From Kyrpidia spormannii (GTDB lineage Bacteria; Bacillota; Bacilli; Kyrpidiales; Kyrpidiaceae): 64,000 bases of DNA. The DNA lies in the NCBI RefSeq assembly GCF_002804065.1, contig NZ_CP024955.1, positions 1,984,001-2,048,000 of the forward strand. The letters are read 5' to 3'. Positions 1 to 8,595 of this stretch are shown one piece after another. The notes under the pieces are model-generated. The model had not been told where the DNA came from and made no database searches. It saw nothing but the letters and a program-made list of their open reading frames with translations. Every line of letters begins with the position of its first letter. Positions within the stretch are counted from its first letter, which is position 1. Made by a program: the position numbers and the translations under genes.

Positions 1-367
1 CCCAGTCGTAGCTGACCCCGAGGCGTTTCTGCTGCTGCCGCATGTGGTCGATATTCTCGTAGGTCCACAGCCGGGGATGGACACCGTGCTGGATTGCCGC
101 ATTCTCCGCGGGCATGCCAAAAGCATCCCACCCCATGGGATGAAGAACATTGTACCCTTGCATCCGTTTTACCCGGGCCACCACATCGCCGATGGAGTAA
201 ACCCGAACATGGCCCATGTGCAACTTGCCCGAGGGGTAAGGAAACATCTCCAGGCAATAGTAATGCGGGCGGTTTGCATCCTCCCGGGTGCGATACAGCC
301 CGGTCTCCTCCCACAGATTCTGCCACTTGAGTTCGATCTCTGCCGGCACATACTGTTGTTCGGTCAC
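1..367 (-). CDS. leuS: Leucyl-tRNA synthetase, N-terminal part (runs off the window)
   Basis: Charges tRNA-Leu with leucine in the cytoplasm. The first 122 codons are visible and the gene continues past base 1. The class I signature is present as [11 protein letters not shown] followed by [26 protein letters not shown], typical of bacterial LeuRS. I chose the GTG at 365-367 because AAGGAGGGG lies 6-8 bases upstream. An in-frame ATG nine codons earlier lacks a Shine-Dalgarno and would include this one. The gene sits behind its own promoter and a T-box type leader (368-596), downstream of the rsfS operon on the same strand. Confidence 0.95.
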   Translation of the reverse strand, partial: MTEQQYVPAEIELKWQNLWEETGLYRTREDANRPHYYCLEMFPYPSGKLHMGHVRVYSIGDVVARVKRMQGYNVLHPMGWDAFGMPAENAAIQHGVHPRLWTYENIDHMRQQQKRLGVSYDW

Positions 368-596
368 GACGTACCCCTCCTTGACGCCACTCATCACAAA
401 AGCCTCTCGCCCCGGCTCGTGCCAGGGACGAGAGGCCCTTGCCGACCGCGGTGAGGCCGTCACCGCGCACACACCCTTGGAGTCGCGTTCCACGGACACC
501 GGAAGGTATCCAAAAGAATCAACCCTCACCCGCCGCTGGTTGCCTGTTTGGGGCGAAATCTACACTGAAATTCCCTGCGATCGACTGCCAATTGTA
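368..596 (-). promoter_or_regulatory. T-box type leader of leuS with terminator
   Basis: This is the roughly 230-base untranslated leader between the leuS promoter and start. Read on the minus strand it contains AGGGTGTGTGCGCGG, an imperfect match to the T-box core AGGGTGGNACCGCGG. Then comes CTCTCGTCCCTGG, the sequence that usually follows a T-box, and the intrinsic terminator arm CCGGGGCGAGAGGC with TTTT ending near 385. T-box riboswitches sense uncharged tRNA, and leuS is a standard target. I could not place the specifier loop (a Leu codon) with certainty, so the class is strongly suggested but not proven. Confidence 0.68.
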
Positions 597-602
597 TGCT
601 AT

Positions 603-631
603 ATTATACATGGATCGACAAAAGGTGTCAA
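603..631 (-). promoter_or_regulatory. Consensus sigma-A promoter of leuS
   Basis: On the minus strand a perfect TTGACA (626-631) and a perfect TATAAT (603-608) are separated by exactly 17 bases. Transcription should begin near 596, at the start of the leuS leader. The promoter lies just after the rsfS stop codon, so leuS is transcribed independently of the upstream yqe cluster. Confidence 0.9.
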
Positions 632-648
632 TTTGTTGTCGGGAGATG

Positions 649-999
649 TCACGAGGACTGGGACAACATTGGGGCATCGCCCCAGAGGCGTTCCAGCTGA
701 TAAAACTCCCGTTCCTCCTCTCGGAACACATGCACCACCACATCCCCAAAGTCGAGCAGAACCCACCTGGCTTCATCACGTCCTTCGAGACCTTGGAGCA
801 CCGCCCCGTGTTCCTCCATTTTTTCGCGCACATGATCTGCGATGGCCTGCACCTGGGTTCTGGACTGACCGCTGCAAATCACGAAGTAATCAGCGATGAT
901 GGAGAGTTCTCCAATATCGAGGATCACCACATTCCCGGCTTTTTTGTCCGCTGCGGCATCCGCCGCCAGGCGCGCTAAACTGGCCATCTGTGCACTCAT
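649..999 (-). CDS. rsfS: Ribosomal silencing factor RsfS
   Basis: Binds ribosomal protein L14 on the 50S subunit and blocks subunit joining when nutrients are scarce (family knowledge). The 116-residue product is normal size. It carries the family core ADYFVICSGQS, then QVQAIADHVREKM, and ends with LLDFGDVVVHVFREEEREFYQLERLWGDAP. The ATG at 997-999 follows GGGGAGGCGTGGGA; a longer in-frame extension has no ribosome binding site. It is the last gene of the yqeG-yqeH-aroE-nadD-yqeK-rsfS run, 38 bases after yqeK. Confidence 0.95.
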   Translation of the reverse strand: MSAQMASLARLAADAAADKKAGNVVILDIGELSIIADYFVICSGQSRTQVQAIADHVREKMEEHGAVLQGLEGRDEARWVLLDFGDVVVHVFREEEREFYQLERLWGDAPMLSQSS

Positions 1000-1037
1000 T
1001 CCCACGCCTCCCCTGTTGGATTGCTGGTATTGCCCCA

Positions 1038-1613
1038 CTAGCGGCTCCGCCCACCGCGGACCCGGGACCAGCATTCGTTTCTCGCCAACACCGTCAGTAC
1101 AGCCACCGGTCTCCCGCGATCAAGAAGATCCCGCAGGCTGGCGTCGAACATCTCCGCCAGAGCCCTGTCCAAATCCTGACTGGCCAATTGGCGAAGCCGA
1201 TCCACTCCGGGATAGGCCCGCCCGGGCTCCACAGCGTCAGCCAAACACACCACCCTTTCCAAAAGCCCCATCCCCGGGCGCCCGGTGGTGTGATAACGGA
1301 CGGCATCTGCAACTTCGTCATCTTCCACCCCGAATTCCTGCCCGAGCTTTGCGGCGGCGATGGGTCCGTGCAATACGGCCACGGGTCCAAAGAGCTCCCG
1401 ATCGACACCCAGTCGCCGGGCTTCCTCTTCCAGACGATCGGCGGGCCATTCCCGGGCCCAATCGTGGATCCAAGCCGCCAGGCGCGCTTTATCCTCGTCT
1501 GCCCCGTAGCGCTTGGCCAGTCGTTCGGCTTCCGCCACCACGCCCTCCACGTGAGCGAATCGCGCCGGGCTCAGGGCCCCTTTGACCTTCTCTTTGATCT
1601 GCTCTTCCGTCAT
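1038..1613 (-). CDS. yqeK: HD-domain YqeK protein, Ap4A hydrolase family
   Basis: Predicted symmetrical bis(5'-nucleosyl)-tetraphosphatase of the HD superfamily (191 residues). Metal-binding residues are visible: the first His in FAHVEGV, the HD pair in AAWIHDWA, HGPIAA, and YHTTGRPGM followed by LADAVEPGRAYPGVD, which matches the YqeK pattern. The ATG overlaps the nadD stop by four bases (ATGA), implying translational coupling. Gene order nadD-yqeK-rsfS is conserved in Bacilli. Confidence 0.93.
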   Translation of the reverse strand: MTEEQIKEKVKGALSPARFAHVEGVVAEAERLAKRYGADEDKARLAAWIHDWAREWPADRLEEEARRLGVDRELFGPVAVLHGPIAAAKLGQEFGVEDDEVADAVRYHTTGRPGMGLLERVVCLADAVEPGRAYPGVDRLRQLASQDLDRALAEMFDASLRDLLDRGRPVAVLTVLARNECWSRVRGGRSR

Positions 1614-2221
1614 CGCACCCGCCCCGCCCTTTTATACAACCCTTTTGCCCGGATCAATTCCTGAACAGCTTGGGGCACCAATACACTGACCGTTCTCCCT
1701 GCCTCCAGACGAGCCCGCAGTTCTGAAGATGAAACCTCCAGCCGGGGCATCTCCACCACCTCGAGAGCAGCTCTGGGAAATTGCTTGCGAACAACGTCCA
1801 TCCCCTTATGCTCGTTATACCCCGGCCGGACCACCGCAATCAAGTCGGCTAAAGAAACAATCTCTTCGGGGGATTTCCACATCGGGAATCCCAGGAGTTG
1901 ATCCGCGCCGATAATCCATGCGAATCGCACATCCGGGTGCCGAGTCCTCAGATAACGAAGGGTATCCACGGTATACGATGGGCCTTCCCGGTCGAGTTCC
2001 ACCCGGCTCACCCCGAGGCCCGGACGGTCAGCCACGGCAACTTCAACCATGTGAAACCGATCTTCGGCCGGAGTATCCGGCGCCTCTTTGTGTGGCGGAA
2101 TTCGGGTTGGAACAAAGAGTACGCGTTCTAAACCACAGGCATCCAACACGTATTCCGCCGCGACGATATGTCCAATATGAACGGGATCAAAGGTGCCTCC
2201 GAAGAGCCCGATCCGTTTCAT
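1610..2221 (-). CDS. nadD: Nicotinate-nucleotide adenylyltransferase
   Basis: Adenylates nicotinate mononucleotide to deamido-NAD, an essential NAD biosynthesis step. The 203-residue product begins MKRIGLFGGTFDPVHIGHI, carrying the nucleotidyltransferase GGTFDPVHxGH motif. It has WIIGADQLLGFPMWK in the middle and the ISSSELR-type motif as VSSSELRARL near the C-terminus. The ATG at 2219-2221 is in the 4-base overlap with the aroE stop. A longer in-frame reading (Gly-rich, unlike the family) was rejected. Confidence 0.95.
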   Translation of the reverse strand: MKRIGLFGGTFDPVHIGHIVAAEYVLDACGLERVLFVPTRIPPHKEAPDTPAEDRFHMVEVAVADRPGLGVSRVELDREGPSYTVDTLRYLRTRHPDVRFAWIIGADQLLGFPMWKSPEEIVSLADLIAVVRPGYNEHKGMDVVRKQFPRAALEVVEMPRLEVSSSELRARLEAGRTVSVLVPQAVQELIRAKGLYKRAGRVR

Positions 2222-3090
2222 ATATCGGAGCCCCCTTTGACCGCCCCATCGTCCAAACCTTCTTCCACCACCGCCCGCATGTCCGCCACTGGCGCCGCCA
2301 GTCCCGTCCAAATCCGGAAGGCCGCGGCACCCTGAAAGACAAACATGCCCACCCCGTCACAGGTGGACCGTCCCAACTCTCGGGCGCGCTTCAGCAACAG
2401 GGTCTCCCTTGGGTTGTAGACGATATCGCTGACCACACAGTCCTCCCGGGTCCACCCCGGATCGAAGGGCATTGCGCCCGTGCCCGGGCTCATCCCGACG
2501 GGTGTCGTGTTGACACAGAGGTCCGCTTCCCGAAGCCACACCTGCAGTTTGTCCCAGCCCCCGGCCTGCATTCGGCCGGGCCCCAGGCGGCTGAACTCGT
2601 CGGCGAGCCTCTCGGCTTGCGCCGGGCGCCGGGCCACCACTCGTACCAGGGCCCCCTCCCGCACCAAAGCGTGGGCAATGCCTCGGGCAGCGCCCCCGGC
2701 GCCAACCACGACACAGACCTTCCCTTCCACCGTCAAACCGGTCTCCGCATGCAGGGCTTCCACATAACCCCAACCATCCGTATTATAACCGGTCAACCGC
2801 CCCTCCTGAACAAGCACGGTGTTCACGGCTCCAATCTCCGCAGCCTCATCGGACAGCTCGTCCACTAGGCGGCATGCCGCCTCTTTATGGGGGACTGTGA
2901 TGTTCCATCCCCGGAACCCCAGCGCTCGAAGACCTCGCATCGCGTCAGGGAGATCTTTGGGTTGAACGTCGAAGGCATTATACCGCCACGCCAACCCGAG
3001 CCGCTCGAAGGCCCGGTTGTGCATCACGGGCGATAAAGAATGCCCCACCGGATGACCGATCAAGGCCACGCGGCCTTCCACCTGTACCAT
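2218..3090 (-). CDS. aroE: Shikimate dehydrogenase
   Basis: NADPH-dependent reduction of 3-dehydroshikimate to shikimate in aromatic amino acid synthesis. The 290-residue product has the substrate motif GHPVGHSLSPVMHN at the N-terminus and NITVPHKEAA with the catalytic Lys. It also has NTDGWGYVEAL, the nucleotide motif VVGAGGAARGIAHAL and NTTPVGMSP. It lies in the conserved yqe cluster between a small unknown gene and nadD, sharing ATGA with nadD. Confidence 0.95.
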   Translation of the reverse strand: MVQVEGRVALIGHPVGHSLSPVMHNRAFERLGLAWRYNAFDVQPKDLPDAMRGLRALGFRGWNITVPHKEAACRLVDELSDEAAEIGAVNTVLVQEGRLTGYNTDGWGYVEALHAETGLTVEGKVCVVVGAGGAARGIAHALVREGALVRVVARRPAQAERLADEFSRLGPGRMQAGGWDKLQVWLREADLCVNTTPVGMSPGTGAMPFDPGWTREDCVVSDIVYNPRETLLLKRARELGRSTCDGVGMFVFQGAAAFRIWTGLAAPVADMRAVVEEGLDDGAVKGGSDI

Positions 3091-3158
3091 TCCCCGCCCC
3101 CACTTTCCCGTACGGCCGCTCTCTTTCTCCCATCATACCATGAGCATCGGGACAACGG

Positions 3159-3380
3159 CTATTTTCGAAAATCCATTCTCAGTTTGACATTCGTGCCCTC
3201 AAAGGCGATGTGGAGATCGTGGAGATGATAATCCTGCAACTCCGGCTCACTCTCCCGGGCCCGCTGGACCTCCCGGCGCAACCAATCGAGCCAACCGTCA
3301 ACATCGAAGATGATCGGCTGGGAAGAAACCGAGGGCAACGACAGGACCCGAACCACCCTGCGTCTCCGTAACGTCTCCAA
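3159..3380 (-). CDS. Small protein of unknown function in the yqe cluster
   Basis: A 73-residue product that I do not recognise. It is basic at the start (LETLRRRRVVRVLSLP) and has DVDGWLDWLRREVQ followed by an acidic segment and HDLHIAFEGTNVKLRMDFRK. I chose the TTG at 3378-3380 because GAGGAGG sits eight bases upstream. An alternative TTG at 3444-3446, overlapping the yqeH stop, lacks a good ribosome binding site. In other Bacilli the RNA-binding protein YhbY (YqeI) sits in this cluster; this sequence lacks YhbY features. No membrane segment or known motif is seen. Confidence 0.65.
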   Translation of the reverse strand: METLRRRRVVRVLSLPSVSSQPIIFDVDGWLDWLRREVQRARESEPELQDYHLHDLHIAFEGTNVKLRMDFRK

Positions 3381-3442
3381 AGGGGCAACCTCCTCACCGG
3401 CGATCTTACTCAAGCCATATGCGGAAGTTTTCACCCCTAGAC

Positions 3443-4534
3443 TCAAACCAAGGCCGGGCGCAACTCCGTTTCAACCCCCTCGGGCACAAAGAGGGCCACC
3501 CGGGCGCCCCGCCCCCGGGCCGAGACCCATCCCAGGCCGGCCACCGCCAGGTCGACTTTCTCTCCGGGTTCGAGTTTCCACTCGGTGCGCGCCACGGGTG
3601 TAACTTCCGCAAGACAGCGCTCACAGGGAGGGACCAGGTCCTTGCCGGCGTGCTTTTCAAAGAAAGGCTGGGCCCGGAGTACATTCGTCCGATGGATGGG
3701 AACCCGATTGGAAAGAAAGCAAACAAAAGGTTGTCGATCCCCCTCCAATACGTCCAACCGGGCCAATCCCCCCAGCCAAATACTTTGCCCGGTCTCCAAC
3801 GAATAGACCCGGGGCCGAATCGGCTGAACAGGCACCACCGCCCGCAGGCACGTCGGACACAACCGATCCACCACTCGGTAGCCCGCCGTAATGCCGGGGG
3901 TGTCCACCCATTTTCGCCCTTCCCCGCGGTCGATGGTCACCGCATTCAAAGTCGTGCCCGGCACCCGGGACGTGGTGAGGGGGCGATCCGACGAGATTTC
4001 GGCGGCTCCCATCAACGCGTTGAGCAAGCTCGATTTTCCCGTGTTGGCGGCGCCCATAAAATACACCGCTCCGTCGACCCGGTTCAGATCGGCGAGCAAC
4101 CCGGGAATCCCGATTCCCTTGTGAGCACTGGCCAAATACACGCGCTCCACCCGGAAGCCCTCACGCCCGAGCTGCCGTTCAAACCACCGCCGAACCCGAT
4201 CGTAATTCGTTTCCCGGGGCAAAAGGTCGATTTTGTGGACCACCAGCCATTGTCGATCCCCGGCCACGTCGTTCAGGTCCGGGATTCGCGTGCCCGTCCA
4301 ATCAAGAATATCCACCACCTGAACCACCAGGGCCCGCTCCTGTTTTGCCCGGGCCAAGACTCCCCGCAGGCGCTCGGGAGGCACCGCAGCAGGGGCGATT
4401 TCCTGATAATGGATGATGCGATAGCAGCGGCGGCACAACACCCCGGGTTCATCCATGCGATGCGCCGGGACGTAGCCGGCTTTTCCCGGGTCTTCGCTTT
4501 GAAGTTCCTCCCCGCAACCACTGCAGACCTTCAT
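3443..4534 (-). CDS. yqeH: Ribosome biogenesis GTPase YqeH
   Basis: Circularly permuted GTPase needed for 30S subunit assembly. The 363-residue product starts with a four-Cys zinc finger (CSGCGEEL with CRRCYRIIHYQE). Then come the permuted GTPase motifs: VVHKIDLLPR (G4), SAHKGIGIPGL, MGAANTGKSSLLNAL (G1/P-loop), TTSRVPGTTLN (G2) and VDTPGI (G3). The ATG overlaps the yqeG stop as ATGA. It follows yqeG as in Bacillus. Confidence 0.95.
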   Translation of the reverse strand: MKVCSGCGEELQSEDPGKAGYVPAHRMDEPGVLCRRCYRIIHYQEIAPAAVPPERLRGVLARAKQERALVVQVVDILDWTGTRIPDLNDVAGDRQWLVVHKIDLLPRETNYDRVRRWFERQLGREGFRVERVYLASAHKGIGIPGLLADLNRVDGAVYFMGAANTGKSSLLNALMGAAEISSDRPLTTSRVPGTTLNAVTIDRGEGRKWVDTPGITAGYRVVDRLCPTCLRAVVPVQPIRPRVYSLETGQSIWLGGLARLDVLEGDRQPFVCFLSNRVPIHRTNVLRAQPFFEKHAGKDLVPPCERCLAEVTPVARTEWKLEPGEKVDLAVAGLGWVSARGRGARVALFVPEGVETELRPALV

Positions 4535-5058
4535 CCTTGATGCTCCCCCTCAGAGATCCGATGCAGGGACGGGGCAATAAAGCGCAACACCCGGCGTTCG
4601 ACGAGCCGCATCACCCGGGTCCCCACCCATTCCTTATCGGAAATCGGCACCACGAGAATCGTGTACATCCCCATCCGGTTTCCTCCTGCAATGTCCGTAA
4701 ATAACTGGTCCCCGATCATCGCCGTTTGCCGGGGGTGGGTGCCCGTGATCTCCAAAGCCTTCATAAACGCCCGCATGCGCGGTTTCCCGGCTTCGTAAAG
4801 GGCCGGGATATTCAACTGTTCCGCAAAAGGCCGCACCCGGACCTCCTTGTTGTTGGATACGATACAGACCTTCAACCCCCGATCCCGCAAATCGTCCAGC
4901 CAATGGACCAACTTGTCCGGTGCTTGGGGCTCGTTCCAGGCCACCAGGGTATTGTCTAAATCCGTGACCACTCCGAGCAAGCCTTTGCGGACCAGGGCCT
5001 CGGCATTCACGGCGTAAATCGACGGCACGTACACATCTGGTACAAAAAGGCGCAGCAC
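4531..5058 (-). CDS. yqeG: YqeG family HAD-type phosphatase
   Basis: HAD superfamily IIIA hydrolase of 175 residues (the Bacillus homologue is close to this length). The nucleophile motif is GVVTDLDNTLVAWN, motif II is CIVSNNKE, and the Lys plus acidic motifs are YEAGKPRM and MIGDQLFTDIAGGNRMGM. I chose the GTG at 5056-5058 because GGGGAG lies eight bases upstream. An upstream in-frame ATG would add 22 unlike residues. It heads the yqe operon; its physiological substrate is unknown. Confidence 0.92.
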   Translation of the reverse strand: MLRLFVPDVYVPSIYAVNAEALVRKGLLGVVTDLDNTLVAWNEPQAPDKLVHWLDDLRDRGLKVCIVSNNKEVRVRPFAEQLNIPALYEAGKPRMRAFMKALEITGTHPRQTAMIGDQLFTDIAGGNRMGMYTILVVPISDKEWVGTRVMRLVERRVLRFIAPSLHRISEGEHQG

Positions 5059-5504
5059 AGCTTCCACTCCCCGCCGCGAATCGCAGTCGTTCCATCGCAT
5101 CCTGTCAACCTGGAATGGTACCACATTCCAACCCGCGATCCAAGCGGAAAAACGCCGTCCTTCTGCTGCGCCGTTAACTCTTCAATTTTGACGGATTTTT
5201 CGAAAGTGAGTTTCCGTGCCGTATCCTCGTTCATCCGGGTTACCGGCTGGCCAGTCTGCCGATTCCAACTCCCGTCCCACGTCCGCCCGGTACGGAGGAC
5301 GCATGCGATTGGCCGGGCCAAGATGTTTGTTCCCGCAAAAGTGTCCGCAGGCGTGCCACGGGGTTGGCTCCAGGTTCCCGCCACCTTTGAAGTAGGGTGC
5401 CAAAAAGTTGCAGACTCACAGGCGGTCGCTAAGGTTTCCCAGTGAAAAACCGGGCGATACTGGAAAGGTCGAAGGATACACAGGTGGTGAAGGAGCGGGG
5501 AGGG
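5059..5504. other. Intergenic region between divergent yqeG and a penicillin-binding protein gene
   Basis: This 446-base stretch holds no convincing gene. On the minus strand a TTGACA (5103-5108) sits close to yqeG, with only a weak -10. Next to it is an inverted repeat TGGAATG-GTACCA-CATTCCA (5111-5130), which could be an operator. On the plus side I see no consensus sigma-A promoter for the penicillin-binding protein. Scattered open frames here lack ribosome binding sites and family features. Confidence 0.5.
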
Positions 5505-7307
5505 ATGGCCGTGAAACGCTGGGGGCACAGCCGTCGCTTGTTCATTTGGACCGGAGCCTGGACGAGCTTGGTGGCACTGCTCGCCGGGCGACTGTTTTTT
5601 ATTCAGGTGGCCGATGCCCGCAACTACGAAGGCCACGACCTCCTGGCCCTGTCGGTGGGACAGCGCCAGGAGCAGTTTGTGGTGGACTCCGGCCGGGGCA
5701 ACATCTTAGATCGAAACGGCCAATCCCTCACCGGCCACACCTTCCTCGGTCTGGTGGTCTTGCCTCCTTGGCACCCAGACCTTCAGGATCCGAACCTGGC
5801 GCGGCTGGCCGCCATCTTGGGGCGCCCGGTCAACCAGATCCAATCCGCCCTGGCCTCGATGAAACAACCGGGTCTGCTCAGCCTGCCCGGCCCAGGGGGA
5901 ACTTCCACGTCCATCGAATTGACCGACGCCCAGGCGGCCGCCGTTCAATCTCTGGGAATAGACGGGATCCTGCCCCGCCAGGTCACGGTGAGATACAACA
6001 ATCAATCTCTGGCCCGCCACGTCGTGGGGTTTATCGGGGAAGACCCGAATCTGGTCACCCAGGTTTACGACGGGCGCTACCCCCTGAACGAACCAGTGGG
6101 CAAAATGGGTCTGGAGAGCGTGTTCCAGGAGGATCTTCGCGGGAACGGCCCCGCTCGAACCCTTCATTTTTATGTGGATGGGGAAGGCCGGCCCTTGCCG
6201 GGGCTGGGGATCCGAGAAGCGACCCGGCCGGATACCGGGCTGAACGTCCAGACGACCCTGGACATGGGGTTGCAAAAGATCGTGGAGTCGGCCATGGACA
6301 AAGTGGCGCTGCCCCGAGGCGCCGCGGTGGTGATGGACGTGCATACCGGCGACATCCTGGCCATGGCCTCCCGGCCGAATTTTGACCAGAATCACATTCC
6401 GTCCGGGGCCGCCAACTACCCGAAAAACCTTGCGGTGGAGGCCGATTTTCCCGGATCCGTATTTAAAATCGTCGATGCCACCGCCGCCTTGGACAAAGGG
6501 CAGCTCACCGCCAACACTCCTTTCGACTGCACGGGCTCGATCCAAATCGGGGACGGGATACTCAAGTGTTGGAAGGTGCACGGGCATGAGACCGCGGAGC
6601 AAGCTTTCGCCCAGTCCTGCAACGTGGCCTTTGCGCAGATTTCTATGAAGCTGGGGCGTCAGAACATTGAGGATTACGCCAAGGCCTTCGGTTTGGGCCA
6701 GAGGCAGGGACAAGTGGTGGATGGCCGGGATGTGTTCGATGAGGAAGACCCGGGCTCAATCTTTGTCGGGCCGGGCAATGCGCTGCGCTTGTTGGCAAAC
6801 ACCGGGATCGGGCAGGAAAATGTTCGCATCAGTCCCCTCCAGGCGGCGGTGATGGCCGCCACCATCGCCGGGGATGGCAAGCGGCCGGTCCCACGGCTGG
6901 TAATGGGACTCACCACCGCCCAGGGAGATCCGTATCGGACATTTCCCACCCAGTCTCCGGTTCAGGCCATCAACCCGGCGGTGGCCAAAGAAGTTGGTCA
7001 GTGGATGCGGGAGGTCATCGCCTCCCCCCAGGGCACCGGGGACCTTCTCGCCCAGGCGGCCTGGCCGGTGGCGGGGAAGACCGGCACGGCCCAGACCGGC
7101 CAAACCCGCCGGGTCAATCAGTGGTTTGTGGGGTATTTTCCCTACGATCACCCCCGTTACGCCATCGCCGTGGACGCCCTTGACATCTCCGACAGCTCGG
7201 GACTGCGCTACCCCGAGCCCATCGTTCTCGACATCGTCAACGCCCTGGCTCACCTAGGCACAACCCCGCAGACGAGCGGCGCCCCCCAATCCGGCGTGGG
7301 GAGGTGA
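5505..7307 (+). CDS. Class B penicillin-binding protein (peptidoglycan D,D-transpeptidase)
   Basis: Cross-links peptidoglycan outside the membrane. The 600-residue product has a short basic N-terminus and one membrane anchor (LFIWTGAWTSLVALLAGRLFFIQ), then a dimerisation domain (GRGNILDRNGQSL). The transpeptidase domain shows all three active-site motifs: SVFK (Ser about 318), SCN (about 371) and KTGT (about 525). The ATG at 5505 follows AAGGAGCGGGGAGGG. There is no glycosyltransferase domain, so it is class B. No PASTA repeats are seen. It may be a vegetative or a sporulation enzyme; the isolated context does not say which. Confidence 0.9.
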   Translation: MAVKRWGHSRRLFIWTGAWTSLVALLAGRLFFIQVADARNYEGHDLLALSVGQRQEQFVVDSGRGNILDRNGQSLTGHTFLGLVVLPPWHPDLQDPNLARLAAILGRPVNQIQSALASMKQPGLLSLPGPGGTSTSIELTDAQAAAVQSLGIDGILPRQVTVRYNNQSLARHVVGFIGEDPNLVTQVYDGRYPLNEPVGKMGLESVFQEDLRGNGPARTLHFYVDGEGRPLPGLGIREATRPDTGLNVQTTLDMGLQKIVESAMDKVALPRGAAVVMDVHTGDILAMASRPNFDQNHIPSGAANYPKNLAVEADFPGSVFKIVDATAALDKGQLTANTPFDCTGSIQIGDGILKCWKVHGHETAEQAFAQSCNVAFAQISMKLGRQNIEDYAKAFGLGQRQGQVVDGRDVFDEEDPGSIFVGPGNALRLLANTGIGQENVRISPLQAAVMAATIAGDGKRPVPRLVMGLTTAQGDPYRTFPTQSPVQAINPAVAKEVGQWMREVIASPQGTGDLLAQAAWPVAGKTGTAQTGQTRRVNQWFVGYFPYDHPRYAIAVDALDISDSSGLRYPEPIVLDIVNALAHLGTTPQTSGAPQSGVGR

Positions 7308-7314
7308 GAAACGT

Positions 7315-8595
7315 TCAGTTCACCGACCGCACCGCAGCCGCGACCGAATCGCGAAACACTTGAACCGCTTGATCAATGTCCTTCTTGTCCACAATGAGAG
7401 GCGGCATGAAGCGAACCACCGTTTTACCCGGTCCGCAAGATAAGAGGATCAGACCCCCCTGTTCGCACCGTGCCAGAATTTCTTTCACCATGTCCGAAAG
7501 CTCAGCCCCGGACCCGGGATCCCGGAATTCCACAGCTACCATCAGCCCGACACCCCGGACGTCGTAAACCTCTTGAAATTCCGCCAAGGATTCCCTCAGT
7601 TGTGCAACCAGATAATTCCCCATCGCCCGGGCATTGTCGATTAATCCGCCCTCCAGCAGGTCCAAGGTCGCCAACCCCGCCGCACAGCTCACGGGATTTC
7701 CCCCAAAGGTCCCGCCGTGCGCCCCGGCCGGCCAACGGTCCATCAAATCTTGCCGAGCGATTACGGCACTGAGGGGAAAGCCCGAGGCGATTGCTTTTCC
7801 AAGAGTGAGAATGTCGGGCTTCACCCCAAAGGTTTGATAAGCAAACAGATGTCCCGTACGCCCGAATCCGGTCTGAACTTCGTCAAAAATTAACAGAATG
7901 CCGTGTTCATCACAGATGCCTCTCAGTTTCTCCAGAAAGCTTCGGGGAGGGATGACATATCCGCCCTCCCCCTGAACCGGCTCGACAATGATTGCCGCCA
8001 CCCGGTCCGGGCTGACCTGCAATTCAAAGAGATCGTTGATACTCTCAAGACTTGCGCGCACGGCTTCCTCCGGATCTTCTCCCGGCGCGGGTTTTGGATA
8101 CCGGGCAAAATACACGCGCCGAAGAGCCGTTTCATACATGCGGCGGTAGGCGGCGTTCGAACCGGTCAAGGCGAGGCTGCCAAGGGTTCGCCCGTGAAAG
8201 GAATGAGCAAAGGCGATCACTTCCGGGCGCCCCGTGACGTACTGGACCAGTTTGACAGCCCCTTCATTCGCCTCGGCCCCACTGTTGCTGAAATAAACCT
8301 TGGTGTCCCCGCCCGTAACCTCGACCAGTCTCTCCGCCAGCTGGACATACGGTTCGTAGTAAAACACATTGTGGCCCACGTGAATCATCTGGCGCATCTG
8401 TTCCGCAGCCCGCTGAACCACCGCTGGATGGTTGTGACCCGTATTGGTCACCGCCACCCCGCTGGCAAAATCCAAGTAAGCCTTCCCGTTCTCGTCATAA
8501 ACCCAGCATCCTTCAGCCCTCACGATACCCAGTTTCGTCGCCCGGGAAGCCACCGGCGGAAACACTCTGAGGGCCCGTTCGTACAGGGTCGTCAA
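7315..8595 (-). CDS. Class III PLP-dependent aminotransferase (GabT/ArgD-like)
   Basis: Transfers an amino group, usually from an omega-amino acid, to a 2-oxoacid. The 426-residue product has NSGAEANEGAVKL, FHGRTLGSLALTGS, EPVQGEGGYVIPP, the PLP aspartate in LLIFDEVQTGFGRTG and the Schiff-base Lys in ILTLGKAIASGFPL. The TTG at 8593-8595 overlaps the upstream stop (TTGA) and follows GGGAGGAAGAAAA; an ATG at 8608-8610 is an alternative. It is the last gene of the ABC-importer operon. Substrate cannot be read from sequence; 4-aminobutyrate, ornithine-like and beta-amino acids are all possible. Confidence 0.88.
   Translation of the reverse strand: MTTLYERALRVFPPVASRATKLGIVRAEGCWVYDENGKAYLDFASGVAVTNTGHNHPAVVQRAAEQMRQMIHVGHNVFYYEPYVQLAERLVEVTGGDTKVYFSNSGAEANEGAVKLVQYVTGRPEVIAFAHSFHGRTLGSLALTGSNAAYRRMYETALRRVYFARYPKPAPGEDPEEAVRASLESINDLFELQVSPDRVAAIIVEPVQGEGGYVIPPRSFLEKLRGICDEHGILLIFDEVQTGFGRTGHLFAYQTFGVKPDILTLGKAIASGFPLSAVIARQDLMDRWPAGAHGGTFGGNPVSCAAGLATLDLLEGGLIDNARAMGNYLVAQLRESLAEFQEVYDVRGVGLMVAVEFRDPGSGAELSDMVKEILARCEQGGLILLSCGPGKTVVRFMPPLIVDKKDIDQAVQVFRDSVAAAVRSVN

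Noticed and set aside
288-978. Long open frames on the plus strand over leuS, its leader and rsfS
   Set aside because: They have no ribosome binding site or family features and are shadows of the well-supported minus-strand genes in GC-rich DNA.
5706-6713. A 335-codon open frame on the minus strand inside the penicillin-binding protein gene
   Set aside because: The plus-strand gene carries all three transpeptidase motifs; the reverse frame has no recognisable protein features.
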